Made by a program: the position numbers and the translations under genes | The notes under the pieces: generated by a model | The model's database searches: none | What the model saw: the letters and a program-made list of their open reading frames with translations, nothing else | What the model was told of the DNA's origin: nothing | Source: Clostridium mediterraneense | Lineage (GTDB): Bacteria; Bacillota; Clostridia; Clostridiales; Clostridiaceae | Assembly (NCBI RefSeq): GCF_900091705.1 | Contig: NZ_LT594785.1 | Coordinates: 311,640 to 375,639, forward strand | Reading direction: 5' to 3' | Length of the DNA: 64,000 nucleotides | Part shown: positions 8,929 to 18,352 of the stretch, piece after piece | Position numbering within the stretch: the first letter of the stretch is position 1 | Layout of the letters: each line of letters starts with the position of its first letter

Positions 8929-11900
8929 ATGCATTACTTATTAGAAAGAATAGATAAAACTTGTAGAGAAATTGAAAAGAATATTTACAGAAATAGTATT
9001 GAAATAGAAGGTTATAAATATATAGATGGAAACTACCATAACATTGATTTAATAAAGAATGCTCCAGAAGATGGTTGGAGAGATTTCAAAAAAGGTGATT
9101 TATGGGGAGGAAGAGATTGTCATGGTTGGTTCAAGTGCTCAGTTGTAGTACCAGAAGAATTTGCTGGACAAACTATAGCATTAAACTTCCATACTTTTGA
9201 TGAAGGTTGGGATGCAACAAATCCTCAATTTATTTTATATGTTAATGGAGAACAAATCCAAGGTGTTGATATAAATCACAGAGAAATTATTTTAAGTCAC
9301 GATGCTGTTGCAGGTGAAAAATATGAAATAGATTTACATGCATATGCTGGTATGTTATCAGATAAAAAACCAACATTACATGGAAAACTTGTTGTTATTG
9401 ATATGGCTTCAAGAGAATTATACTTCAACTTAAAAGTTCCTGCAGATGTATGTAAGGAATTAGAGAAAGAAGATAAAAGAAGAATAGATATGATCACAAT
9501 GCTAAATGATGCTATCAATTTAGTAGATTTAAGAAGACCTAAGACTAAAGAATATGATGAAAGTGTAAAAGTAGCTAACGATTTCTTAAATGAAAAATTC
9601 TATGGAGAAATGTGTGGACATGAAGATGTTACTGCTACTTGTGTTGGACATACTCATATAGACGTTGCATGGCTTTGGACTGTTGCTCAAACAAGAGAAA
9701 AAGTTTCAAGAAGTTTCTCAACAGTTTTAAAACTTATGGAAGAATATCCTGAGTATATATTTATGTCATCACAACCTCAACTTTATAAATTCTTAAAAGA
9801 AGATCATCCAAAAATATATGAAAAAGTTAAGCAAAAAGTTAAAGAGGGTGTTTGGGAACCAGAAGGTTCAATGTGGCTTGAAGCTGATTGTAACGTAACT
9901 TCAGGGGAATCACTTGTAAGACAAATCATTCACGGAAAGAGATTCTTTAAAGAAGAATTTAATGTTGATAATAAAGTTCTTTGGTTACCAGATGTATTTG
10001 GTTACTCAGCAGCAATTCCTCAAATATTAAAGAAATCAGATGTTGATTACTTTATGACAACAAAAATTGCTTGGAACCAATTTAACAAAATTCCTAATGA
10101 TACATTTATGTGGAAAGGTATTGATGGTTCAGAAGTTCTAACTCACTTTATAACAACAACAGGACCGGGACAAGAAAGAGAATCACATTTTACAACTTAC
10201 AATGGTCATATTCAACCAGATGCTGTTATGGGTGCTTGGAGAAGATACCAAAATAAAAATATAAACGATGATGTTTTAATTTCCTTCGGTTGGGGAGATG
10301 GTGGTGGTGGTGCCACATTAGAAATGCTTGAAAATGGAAGAAGACTTGCAAAAGGTATTCCAGGAGCTCCTAGAGTTAAAATGGGAACATCACTTGATTA
10401 CTTCAAGAGATTAGAAGAAAAAGTTAAGGATAATAATAAGTTACCAAAATGGGTTGGAGAATTATATCTTGAATACCATAGAGGAACTTATACATCAATG
10501 GCTAGAAATAAGAGAGATAACAGAGTTTGTGAAAATCTTTATACTTCAGCAGAAAAGATTCATTCATTAGCATTAGCAGAAGGTAAGACAGATTACCCAC
10601 AAAAGAATATTAATGATTCATGGGAAACAGTATTATTAAATCAATTCCATGATATTATTCCAGGATCATCAATCAAAGAAGTTTATGATGTTACAGCTGT
10701 TGAATATAAAGAATTAATAGAAAATGCTAATAATATAGTTAAAGATGGTACAGATTTCATAGCTTCAAAAATTAACTTAAAGGATAGAAGTGTTGTTGTA
10801 ACTAATACATTAGGATTTGAAAGAAGTGATATAGCTACTTTTGAAGTTCCAAGTGATATAACAAATGTTGCTGTAATTGATGAAGATGGTAATGAAATAG
10901 TATGTCAAAATATAGACGGAAATAAGGCTATATTCTTTGCAAAAGATATACCTGCAAATGGATATAAGAGCTTTAAGATAGTAGAAGCTACAAAGACAGA
11001 TGCTCAGTTTGTTAAGTTAACAAATAAAGAAGCTGAAAATGAATTTGTTAAGATTAAGTTTGATGATAAGGGACAAATTATCTCATTCATAGATAAGAAA
11101 ACAAATAGAGAAATATTAAAAGATGGTGCAATAGGAAATGAAATTCAAGCATTTGAAGATAAACCTATGTGCTTTGATAACTGGGATATAGATATTTATT
11201 ATAAAGAAAAAATGTGGAAGGTTGATGATGTTCAAAGTATAGAAGTTGTTGAACAAGGACCTGTAAGAAGTACATTAAAGATAGAAAGAAAGTTCTTAGA
11301 ATCAACAATTACACAAAAAATATATATCTACAATGATATAGCTAGAGTAGACTTTGATTCAGTAATTGATTGGAAAGAATATGATGTTCTATTAAAGGCA
11401 GCATTCCCAATAGAAATCAATACTAGCGAAGCTACTTATGAAATCCAATACGGAAATGTTACAAGACCAACTCATAATAATACATCATGGGATGTTGCAA
11501 GATTTGAAGTTTGTGGACATAAGTGGGCTGATTTATCAGAAGGAGACTTTGGGGTTTCACTTCTTAACAACAGTAAATATGGACATGATATTCAAGATGG
11601 TAATATGAGATTAACACTTCTTAAATCAGGTACAGATCCAAATCCAGATGCTGATAAAGAAGTTCATAATTTTGTTTACTCAATTTATACTCATGAAGGA
11701 ACATGGAAAGAAGCAAATACAGCAGAAGTTGCTTATGAATTAAATAATCCATTAATAACAAAGGTTGAAGAAGCACACGAAGGAGACCTTTCTTCAGAAC
11801 TTAGTTTCGTAAAAGTTGATAAAGAAAATGTTATGATAGAAGTTATTAAGAAGGCCGAAGATTCAGACCACCTAATAATAAGAATGTATGAATATCATAA

Positions 11901-12063
11901 TAAATCAACTAAGGCTACATTAGAATTCTACAAAGAAATTGCAGAAATTAAAGAGTGTAACTTAATGGAAAGAGATTTAGAAGAGTTAACAGCTACTGGT
12001 AATAAGGTTGAGTTTACAATTAAGCCTTATGAAATTAAGACATTAAAGTTCAAATTAAAATAA
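8929..12063 (+). CDS. GH38 alpha-mannosidase
   Basis: 1,044 residues, full length for bacterial GH38, zinc-dependent retaining alpha-mannosidases. An N-terminal all-beta region (1-230) precedes the catalytic domain. The domain has GHTHIDVAWLW (zinc ligands His243 and Asp245), nucleophile Asp356 in WLPDVFGYS, and QFHDIIPGSS carrying another zinc-ligand His. The C-terminal half is beta-rich, as in the family. There is no signal peptide, so it is cytoplasmic. An AAGGAGA site sits 9 nt before the ATG, 34 bp after the permease gene. It should remove alpha-linked mannose from imported glycans, while the GH125 enzyme handles alpha-1,6 linkages. Confidence 0.95.
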   Translation: MHYLLERIDKTCREIEKNIYRNSIEIEGYKYIDGNYHNIDLIKNAPEDGWRDFKKGDLWGGRDCHGWFKCSVVVPEEFAGQTIALNFHTFDEGWDATNPQFILYVNGEQIQGVDINHREIILSHDAVAGEKYEIDLHAYAGMLSDKKPTLHGKLVVIDMASRELYFNLKVPADVCKELEKEDKRRIDMITMLNDAINLVDLRRPKTKEYDESVKVANDFLNEKFYGEMCGHEDVTATCVGHTHIDVAWLWTVAQTREKVSRSFSTVLKLMEEYPEYIFMSSQPQLYKFLKEDHPKIYEKVKQKVKEGVWEPEGSMWLEADCNVTSGESLVRQIIHGKRFFKEEFNVDNKVLWLPDVFGYSAAIPQILKKSDVDYFMTTKIAWNQFNKIPNDTFMWKGIDGSEVLTHFITTTGPGQERESHFTTYNGHIQPDAVMGAWRRYQNKNINDDVLISFGWGDGGGGATLEMLENGRRLAKGIPGAPRVKMGTSLDYFKRLEEKVKDNNKLPKWVGELYLEYHRGTYTSMARNKRDNRVCENLYTSAEKIHSLALAEGKTDYPQKNINDSWETVLLNQFHDIIPGSSIKEVYDVTAVEYKELIENANNIVKDGTDFIASKINLKDRSVVVTNTLGFERSDIATFEVPSDITNVAVIDEDGNEIVCQNIDGNKAIFFAKDIPANGYKSFKIVEATKTDAQFVKLTNKEAENEFVKIKFDDKGQIISFIDKKTNREILKDGAIGNEIQAFEDKPMCFDNWDIDIYYKEKMWKVDDVQSIEVVEQGPVRSTLKIERKFLESTITQKIYIYNDIARVDFDSVIDWKEYDVLLKAAFPIEINTSEATYEIQYGNVTRPTHNNTSWDVARFEVCGHKWADLSEGDFGVSLLNNSKYGHDIQDGNMRLTLLKSGTDPNPDADKEVHNFVYSIYTHEGTWKEANTAEVAYELNNPLITKVEEAHEGDLSSELSFVKVDKENVMIEVIKKAEDSDHLIIRMYEYHNKSTKATLEFYKEIAEIKECNLMERDLEELTATGNKVEFTIKPYEIKTLKFKLK

Positions 12064-12068
12064 TAAAT

Positions 12069-12106
12069 AAAAAGAAGTTGTCTTGAAAAAGGCATCTTCT
12101 TTTTTT
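12069..12106 (+). terminator. Internal terminator after the mannosidase gene
   Basis: The stem AAAGAAG-TTGTCTT pairs imperfectly with AAGGCA-CTTCTTT and is followed by a T-run. It separates the permease/mannosidase unit from the binding-protein gene, which then has its own upstream region. Confidence 0.8.
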
Positions 12107-12188
12107 AGTGTTATAAAAGTGAATTTATACAATGAAATATTGAAAAAGTACACTATAATAGTACCAATATTTACTATATAATTAAAAA

Positions 12189-12201
12189 TGTAAACGATAC
12201 A
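12189..12201 (+). promoter_or_regulatory. Candidate LacI/CcpA-type operator before the binding-protein gene
   Basis: TGTAAACGATACA is a near-palindrome sharing the octamer TGTAAACG with the site at 6897. A TATAAT element lies about 35 nt upstream and the start codon 31 nt downstream, so a bound protein would block transcription from this promoter region. It matches 12 of 14 positions of TGWAANCGNTNWCA when aligned at the CG. Confidence 0.4.
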
Positions 12202-12231
12202 AAATGAGTTTTAACAGAGGGGGACGTTAAT

Positions 12232-13662
12232 ATGAAGTTAAAAAAAATATTAGCTTTAGGACTAACTGGTCTTTTAGCAACTAGTGTATTAGCAGGGTGT
12301 GGTAAGAGTGAAGCAAAGTCAAATAACGGCGTTGTAACACTTAAATGGTACACAATTGGTCAAGAACCAAAGGACTTATCATTAGTTGAAGCAGAAGCTA
12401 ATAAATATTTAGAGGAAAAATTAGGTGTCAATATAGATATGAACTTTATTGACTATGGTGATTACACTCAAAAGATGTCAGTAATCATGAATACAGGGGA
12501 AAATTTTGATTTAGCATTTGTTAGTTCATGGGCAGGAGATTATTTAGGAAATGCAAGAAAAGGTGCTTTCTTAGAATTAGATCAATACCTAGACAATCAA
12601 GGTAAGGATATGAAAGCTGCTATAGATGAAAGATTCTGGGATGGAGCTAAAGTTGATGGTAAGACATATGCAGTTCCAAACCAAAAAGAAATTTCAACAG
12701 CTCCAATGTGGGCATTTACAAAAGAGTATGTTGATAAATATAACATACCATATCAAGATATAAAGACTTTAGAAGATTTAGAGCCATGGTTAAAGCTTAT
12801 AAAGGAAAAAGAACCAGATGTAGTTCCTTTCTATATCACAAAGGGATTCTCAGCTCCACAATACTTTGACCAATTAGTAGATCCAATAGGGGTTGAATAT
12901 GGACAAAAAGATTTAACAATAAAGAATATGTTTGAAACAGAAAAAATGAAATCAACATTAGATACATTAACAAGATACTATAAACTTGGATATATCAATG
13001 CAGATGCTGCTACAGCACAAGATGATAAAACAGTTAAGAGATTTGTTACTAAGGGTGATGGACAACCTTACGCTGATGTTTTATGGTCAAAGAGCTTAAA
13101 ATATGATGTTGTTGCTACTCAAATGATGGATGCTTATATTACTAATGCTTCTACAACAGGATCAATGATTGGTGTATCAAGAAATTCTAAGAATCCTGAA
13201 AAAGCAGTAGAATTCTTAAACTTATTAAATACTGATAAATATCTTAGAAACTTAATTAACTATGGAATAGAAGGAACTCACTATGAAAGAGTTAAGGAAG
13301 GTCAGATTAAGTTAAATGAAAGAGGACTTAAAGATTATAATGTTGGTTACTACACACTTGGAAACTTATTTATTACAGATGTTCTTCATAATGAACCATT
13401 AACAAAATGGGATGAATTTAAAGAATTTAATGATAAGGCTAAAGAATCACCAGCACTTGGATTTAAGTTTGATACTAAGAAAGTAAGTAATGAAATAGCT
13501 GCTATAAACAATGTTTTAGAAGAATATAAAGCAACATTATATAGTGGTTCAGTTGATAATAAAGAATATGTAGAAAAGCTAAATAAAAAGCTTAAAGAAC
13601 AAGGACTTGACAAAGTAATAGCAGAAATGCAATCACAAATTGATGCTTGGGCAAAGAAATAA
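12232..13662 (+). CDS. Extracellular solute-binding lipoprotein of the sugar importer
   Basis: 476 residues. A lipoprotein signal peptide ends in the lipobox LAGC with Cys23. The mature part begins with Lys/Ser-rich sequence, then VTLKWYTIGQEPKDL, a start typical of LplA-type family 1 solute-binding proteins. ENFDLAFVSSWAGDYLGNA and the later hinge blocks fit that family. It would be anchored outside the membrane and deliver oligosaccharide to the two permeases. The ATG has an AGAGGGGGAC site. It is preceded by a terminator and its own operator-like site and followed by a hairpin, an arrangement that often gives the binding protein higher expression than the membrane parts. Confidence 0.94.
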   Translation: MKLKKILALGLTGLLATSVLAGCGKSEAKSNNGVVTLKWYTIGQEPKDLSLVEAEANKYLEEKLGVNIDMNFIDYGDYTQKMSVIMNTGENFDLAFVSSWAGDYLGNARKGAFLELDQYLDNQGKDMKAAIDERFWDGAKVDGKTYAVPNQKEISTAPMWAFTKEYVDKYNIPYQDIKTLEDLEPWLKLIKEKEPDVVPFYITKGFSAPQYFDQLVDPIGVEYGQKDLTIKNMFETEKMKSTLDTLTRYYKLGYINADAATAQDDKTVKRFVTKGDGQPYADVLWSKSLKYDVVATQMMDAYITNASTTGSMIGVSRNSKNPEKAVEFLNLLNTDKYLRNLINYGIEGTHYERVKEGQIKLNERGLKDYNVGYYTLGNLFITDVLHNEPLTKWDEFKEFNDKAKESPALGFKFDTKKVSNEIAAINNVLEEYKATLYSGSVDNKEYVEKLNKKLKEQGLDKVIAEMQSQIDAWAKK

Positions 13663-13676
13663 AATATATTTATGAT

Positions 13677-13730
13677 TAGAAGAGAGATATATTTATTCAG
13701 TTTAAGTGAAGGATATATCTCTCCTTCTTT
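13677..13730 (+). other. mRNA hairpin after the binding-protein gene
   Basis: AGAAGAGAGATATAT pairs with ATATATCTCTCCTTCT across a loop of about 20 nt. There is only a short T-run, so it may be a leaky terminator or a 3'-end stabiliser that raises binding-protein mRNA relative to the downstream genes. Confidence 0.6.
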
Positions 13731-13757
13731 AAAAGATTTAAAAGAGAGGTTTATATT

Positions 13758-15998
13758 ATGAAATTATTAAACTATAGGGAAGTTTTAGATAAAGATTTAA
13801 AAAGATATAATGGTAGTCTTAATGGTTACAAAGGTTATAACTTAGATAATTCATCAGTAGAAGTTTACTTTTCATCTAAAAAAATTAAAATATTATATTT
13901 TAATGATTTTATAGTAAAGATCTTTATTGGTGAAGAATTTGAAGAAGAAAGAAATACTAATGCTGTTATAAAACAAATAGAAGATGTTAAGCTGACAGTT
14001 TCAGAATTAGATGAAAAGCTTGTTATCTTAGGAGAAAAAGTAATAACTATAGTAAATAAGATTAATGGTGAAATAAAATTTAAGGATTCTAATGGAAATA
14101 CAATATGTCAGGATTTCCAAGCAAGTTTTAAAGATGAGGATGGAACAGTTTATATATCAAAGGTTAATGATTGTCATGCTTATTATGGACTTGGAGAAAA
14201 AGGTGGAGAACTTAATAAAAAAGGTTATTACACAGAAAACTTTAATACTGATGATCCAGAAACAGATGATGATTCAGTAATGTATTATAAGACAATTCCG
14301 TTTTATGTAGGAGTTAACGAAAACAATTGCTATGGGATGTTCTTTGATAATAGTCACAGAAGCTTCTTCGATATGGGAGAAAAATATGAGGATAGAATAT
14401 TCTTTGGAGCAGTTGGAGGACAAATTCAGTATTATCTGATTTTAGGAGAGGATATTAAAGATGTAGTTAAGGAGTATTCAAACTTAACAGGAAAAATGGA
14501 CATGCCGCCTTTATGGAGTTTAGGATATCAACAAAATAGATTTAGCTATTTCACTCAAGAAGAAGTTAAAGATGTTATAAAAGAATTTGAGGATAGAGAA
14601 ATACCAATAGATGTTGTTTATCTAGATATAGACTATATGGATGGATTTAGAGTTATGACATTTAAGACTCCTCATTTTGATAAGGCTAAAGAATTGATAG
14701 AAGAGCTTCATCAAAAAGGGATTAAAGTTATTACAATTTTAGACCCAGGAGTAAAAGTTGATGAAGAGTATGAAATTTATAAAAGAGGAAAAGAAGGAAA
14801 TCATTTTACAACTAAAGCAGATGGTGAAGTATTTGTTGGAGCTGTTTGGCCTGGAGATAGTGCTTTCCCAGATTTCTCAAATAAGAATTGTAGAGAATGG
14901 TGGAAAACAGAATTAAAGGGTTTTATTTCTAAATATGAGATGGATGGTATTTGGAATGATATGAATGAGCCTTGTGTTTTCAATAATGATCATAAAACTA
15001 TGTTAGAAACTTGTATTCATAATTCAGATGATGGAGTTATAGAACATAGTGAATTCCATAATAGATATGGAATGGAAATGAGCAGATGTTCACATGAAGC
15101 ACAAAGAGAGCTTGATGGAAATAAGAGAGAGTTTTCAATGACAAGAGCTACTTATGCAGGTGGACAAAGGTATTCATCAGTATGGACTGGCGATAATATG
15201 AGTCTTTGGAGCCAGATGAGAATGTCAATTCCTATGAATTGTAATCTAGGTATAAGTGGATTCTCTTTTGTTGGAAATGATGTTGGAGGATTTGGCTTAG
15301 ATACTACAGAGGAGTTATTTATAAGATGGATGCAACTTGGAACATTCTTACCTATCTTTAGAAATCATTCAAATATGTATACAAGAAGACAAGAACCTTG
15401 GGCCTTTGGTAAAAATGCTGAAAATATAGCAAAGAAAGCTATTAAATTAAGATATGAATTATTACCTTATATTTATAGTGAGTTTTATAAATCATATAAA
15501 GAAGGTTTACCAGTATTTAGACCATTAGTTATGGAGTATCCAAGAGATAAAAATGTATGGAATCTAAAAGAAGAATTCATGTTTGGAGAAAGTATTTTAG
15601 TAGCTCCTGTTTTATATGAGAGTGAAAGAGAAAAGATAGTTTATCTTCCAGAGGGAGATTGGTATAGATATGATTCAGGTGAAAAATTAAGTGGAGGCAA
15701 AAGATATAGATTAAGCTGTGGTTTAGATGAAATTTTAATCTTTATTAAATCAGGAAGTATAATACCAACTTATAAAGAAAGTTATATGAATGTTGAAAGC
15801 CAACCAGATACATTTACTTATAAGGTTTATGGAAAAAATGCAAAGACGGATCATTATTATGATGATGGTAAGACTATGAAGTATAAAAATGGAGAATTTA
15901 ATCTAATTTCAATAAATGTAAATGATAAAAATATAGATATAAATTATCTAAATAAAGGCCTAGAAGAAAGGAAGAAAGAATTTATTTTTATTAATTAG
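13758..15998 (+). CDS. GH31 family alpha-glucosidase
   Basis: 746 residues, complete for GH31. An N-terminal beta-sandwich (about 1-220) precedes a (beta/alpha)8 barrel with nucleophile Asp401 in GIWNDMNEP and acid/base Asp479 in WTGDNMS. A C-terminal beta domain follows. No signal peptide. The ATG has an AGAGAGG site. Most GH31 enzymes of this size hydrolyse alpha-glucosides; some act on xylosides or sulfoquinovosides. In this mannoside locus a plausible job is removal of glucose caps from high-mannose glycans, but starch-type oligosaccharides are also possible. The ROK genes follow within 20 bp, so glucose released here may be phosphorylated at once. Confidence 0.92.
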   Translation: MKLLNYREVLDKDLKRYNGSLNGYKGYNLDNSSVEVYFSSKKIKILYFNDFIVKIFIGEEFEEERNTNAVIKQIEDVKLTVSELDEKLVILGEKVITIVNKINGEIKFKDSNGNTICQDFQASFKDEDGTVYISKVNDCHAYYGLGEKGGELNKKGYYTENFNTDDPETDDDSVMYYKTIPFYVGVNENNCYGMFFDNSHRSFFDMGEKYEDRIFFGAVGGQIQYYLILGEDIKDVVKEYSNLTGKMDMPPLWSLGYQQNRFSYFTQEEVKDVIKEFEDREIPIDVVYLDIDYMDGFRVMTFKTPHFDKAKELIEELHQKGIKVITILDPGVKVDEEYEIYKRGKEGNHFTTKADGEVFVGAVWPGDSAFPDFSNKNCREWWKTELKGFISKYEMDGIWNDMNEPCVFNNDHKTMLETCIHNSDDGVIEHSEFHNRYGMEMSRCSHEAQRELDGNKREFSMTRATYAGGQRYSSVWTGDNMSLWSQMRMSIPMNCNLGISGFSFVGNDVGGFGLDTTEELFIRWMQLGTFLPIFRNHSNMYTRRQEPWAFGKNAENIAKKAIKLRYELLPYIYSEFYKSYKEGLPVFRPLVMEYPRDKNVWNLKEEFMFGESILVAPVLYESEREKIVYLPEGDWYRYDSGEKLSGGKRYRLSCGLDEILIFIKSGSIIPTYKESYMNVESQPDTFTYKVYGKNAKTDHYYDDGKTMKYKNGEFNLISINVNDKNIDINYLNKGLEERKKEFIFIN

Positions 15999-16017
15999 AT
16001 TTTAGGGGGAAAGTTAA

Positions 16018-16899
16018 ATGATAGCTTGTTTAGATATTGGAGGAACATCAATTAAGGTTGCTGTTTCAGATAGAGAAGGAAATTTAAAAGAAAAAGGTTT
16101 TGTTAAAGTTGAAGAAACATTTGAAGCTTTAATGGGAAATATAGTTGAATGGATAAATTCAATGAAAGAAAAATATGAGATTGAAGGTGTAGCAATAAGT
16201 TCACCTGGAGCTGTAGATACAAAAACAGGAATAGTTGGAGGAGCTAGTGCAGTTCCTTGTATACATGGACCTAATTGGAAAGAAGAAATTTTAAAAAGAA
16301 CTTCATTAAAAGCAAGTATAGAAAATGATGCAAATTGTGCAGCTTTAGCAGAAGTTTTCTCAGGAACTGCAAAAGGTGTATCAGATATGATGTTCTTAGT
16401 TTGTGGTACAGGAATTGGTGGAGCAATAGTTAACAATGGAAAAATACATCACGGAAAGCATTTACATGGTGGTGAATTTGGTTACATGTTAATGGAGGAA
16501 GAAGATGGACAATTTTATAACTTCAGTGAAGTTGCTTCAACAATGTCATTCGTAAGAAGAGTTAGAAAATATTATAATGATGAATCTTGGGATGGAGTAA
16601 AAATATTTGAAGAAGCAGCAAATGGTAATGAAGTTTGTATAGAAGCTATAGAAAGATTTTATAAGAATTTAGCAATAGGAATATTTAATATTCAATATGT
16701 TTACGATCCAGAGATGATTCTACTTGGTGGAGCAATAAGCGAAAGAGAAGATTTTATTGATAGAATTAACGAAAAAATAGATGAAATAATGAGCAAAGTC
16801 GAAATCGCAAAGGTTAGACCACAGGTACTTACATGTACACATAAAAAGGATGCTAATTTAATAGGTGCTGTTGCAAATTTTATAAAGGAAGGTAATTAG
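16018..16899 (+). CDS. ROK family sugar kinase without the zinc motif
   Basis: 293 residues. It has the ROK phosphate-binding start CLDIGGTSIKVAVSD, SSPGAVDTKTG, the catalytic block IENDANCAALAE and GTGIGGAIV. The usual ROK zinc site (His plus CXCGXXGCXE) is missing: after GGEFGYML there is no cysteine cluster. Zinc-free ROK kinases exist, including some beta-glucoside kinases. No DNA-binding N-terminus is present, so it is a kinase-type rather than NagC-type ROK. An AGGGGGAAAG site precedes the ATG. It sits between GH31 and a zinc-type ROK kinase, 2 bp from the latter. Likely substrates are mannose, a mannoside or a similar hexose; this is inferred. Confidence 0.85.
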   Translation: MIACLDIGGTSIKVAVSDREGNLKEKGFVKVEETFEALMGNIVEWINSMKEKYEIEGVAISSPGAVDTKTGIVGGASAVPCIHGPNWKEEILKRTSLKASIENDANCAALAEVFSGTAKGVSDMMFLVCGTGIGGAIVNNGKIHHGKHLHGGEFGYMLMEEEDGQFYNFSEVASTMSFVRRVRKYYNDESWDGVKIFEEAANGNEVCIEAIERFYKNLAIGIFNIQYVYDPEMILLGGAISEREDFIDRINEKIDEIMSKVEIAKVRPQVLTCTHKKDANLIGAVANFIKEGN

Positions 16900-16901
16900 A
16901 T

Positions 16902-17846
16902 ATGTGCAATCAATTTTTTGTTGGAGTAGATCTTGGAGGAACTAAAATATATACAGCTTTAGCAGATGAAGAAGGAAGAATAAAAGAAGAATTCATCTTA
17001 CCAACAGAAGCGAGTAAAGGACCAGAACAAATAATAGAAAAAATAAAAGAAAGTATAAGAATAGTTACTAGAGATATAAATATTTCATTAGTAAAAGCTA
17101 TAGGAATAGGTTCACCAGGGCCTTTAGATGTAAGAAAGGGAATAATTGCTGAACCACCAAACTTACCATTTAAGAATTATGAAATAGTTAAAGATATAGA
17201 AAATGAGTTTGGAATCAAAACATATTTAGATAATGATGCTAATGCAGCTACACTAGCAGAATTTACTTTTGGAGCTGGAACTTGTTCAACAAATATGATT
17301 TTCATAACTACTAGTACAGGAGTTGGAGCAGGAGCTGTTTTAAATGGAAAATTATATAGAGGAAGTACATCAAATGCTTTAGAACTTGGTCATACAACTA
17401 TTAAGTATGATGGTAGAAGATGTGGCTGTGGAAATAGGGGATGTGTAGAAACACTTGCTTCAGGAACAGCTATTATGAGACTTGCAAATGAAGCAATTAC
17501 AAGTAATGTTGTAACAAGTCTTAAAAAATATGAAAATCCTACAGCTAAGGAAGTTTTTGCTGAAGCTGAAAATGGGGACAAGGTATCAAAGAGTATATTA
17601 AGAGAATGTTTAGGATATCTTGGAGTAGCAGTTGCAAATGCAGCAAATAGCTTTGATCCAGATGTTATAGTTGTTGGTGGTGGAGTAATTAATGGTGGAG
17701 ATATAGTTTTCGATATCATTGATGAAGAAATGCAAGATAGATGTTTAAATACAATACGTAATCATTGTAAGGTAGTACCATCAAAGCTTGGTGGAAAAGC
17801 AGGAGTTTTAGGAGCGGTAGCTCTAGCAATTGTGGAAAGTAAATAG
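16902..17846 (+). CDS. ROK family glucokinase
   Basis: 314 residues. It has the ATP-binding start VGVDLGGTKIYTALAD, the catalytic block LDNDANAATLAE and the complete ROK zinc motif ELGHTTI...CGCGNRGCVE. Length and motifs fit the GlcK-type bacterial glucokinases, which phosphorylate glucose (and sometimes mannose) in the cytoplasm. The ATG follows GGAAGG and begins two bases after the previous stop codon, so the two ROK genes are translationally close. It would feed sugar released by the GH31, GH38 and GH125 enzymes into glycolysis. Hexose preference cannot be read from the sequence. Confidence 0.88.
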   Translation: MCNQFFVGVDLGGTKIYTALADEEGRIKEEFILPTEASKGPEQIIEKIKESIRIVTRDINISLVKAIGIGSPGPLDVRKGIIAEPPNLPFKNYEIVKDIENEFGIKTYLDNDANAATLAEFTFGAGTCSTNMIFITTSTGVGAGAVLNGKLYRGSTSNALELGHTTIKYDGRRCGCGNRGCVETLASGTAIMRLANEAITSNVVTSLKKYENPTAKEVFAEAENGDKVSKSILRECLGYLGVAVANAANSFDPDVIVVGGGVINGGDIVFDIIDEEMQDRCLNTIRNHCKVVPSKLGGKAGVLGAVALAIVESK

Positions 17847-17857
17847 AGGCGATAAAT

Positions 17858-18334
17858 ATGGAAGAATGTTATGAGCAATTTTTAACTAAAAATTATGGAC
17901 CAAATCAAAATACGGTAAATACTTTATCAAGTTTATTATTATTCTTGATTGCAGTTGCAGTCTTTGGTCTTGGAAATTGGGTAATATCAATTATTATGGC
18001 TTTAATTTATCTAGGATTATTGATTTACTCAAATAATAAATTTGTGGAATATGAATATGAACTTGTTTGTGATGAATTAACTATAACAAAGATTTTAAAT
18101 AAAAAGAAAAGAAAAAGAATTGCAAATATAGAGTTAAAAAACATAATTGAAGTTGAAGCAGATAAAAAAGCTTGTAAAGTTATAGATACTTATATTGATG
18201 TTGAAAATAAGTTAAATAAAAAAGTTTTATATGTTAAAGAAAAAAATCAAATAAGAGCTTATAAAATTGCTATGGATAGAAAAATGTTAGAAATATGCAG
18301 AAGAATTAATCCAAGAGTTTTTAATGGGATTTAA
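17858..18334 (+). CDS. Small membrane protein, DUF6106-like
   Basis: 158 residues. Two hydrophobic helices (about 26-38 and 41-58) are followed by a soluble domain with VEYEYELVCDELTITKI and KKRKRIANIELKNI. The pattern resembles DUF6106, a clostridial family of two-helix membrane proteins with a PH-like cytoplasmic domain. No function is known. It lies in the same direction as its neighbours, 11 bp after glucokinase and 18 bp before the ATPase, so it is probably part of the sugar operon by transcription. Whether it has anything to do with sugar use cannot be told. Confidence 0.7.
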   Translation: MEECYEQFLTKNYGPNQNTVNTLSSLLLFLIAVAVFGLGNWVISIIMALIYLGLLIYSNNKFVEYEYELVCDELTITKILNKKKRKRIANIELKNIIEVEADKKACKVIDTYIDVENKLNKKVLYVKEKNQIRAYKIAMDRKMLEICRRINPRVFNGI

Positions 18335-18352
18335 ATTAGGGGGAAGAGTAAA

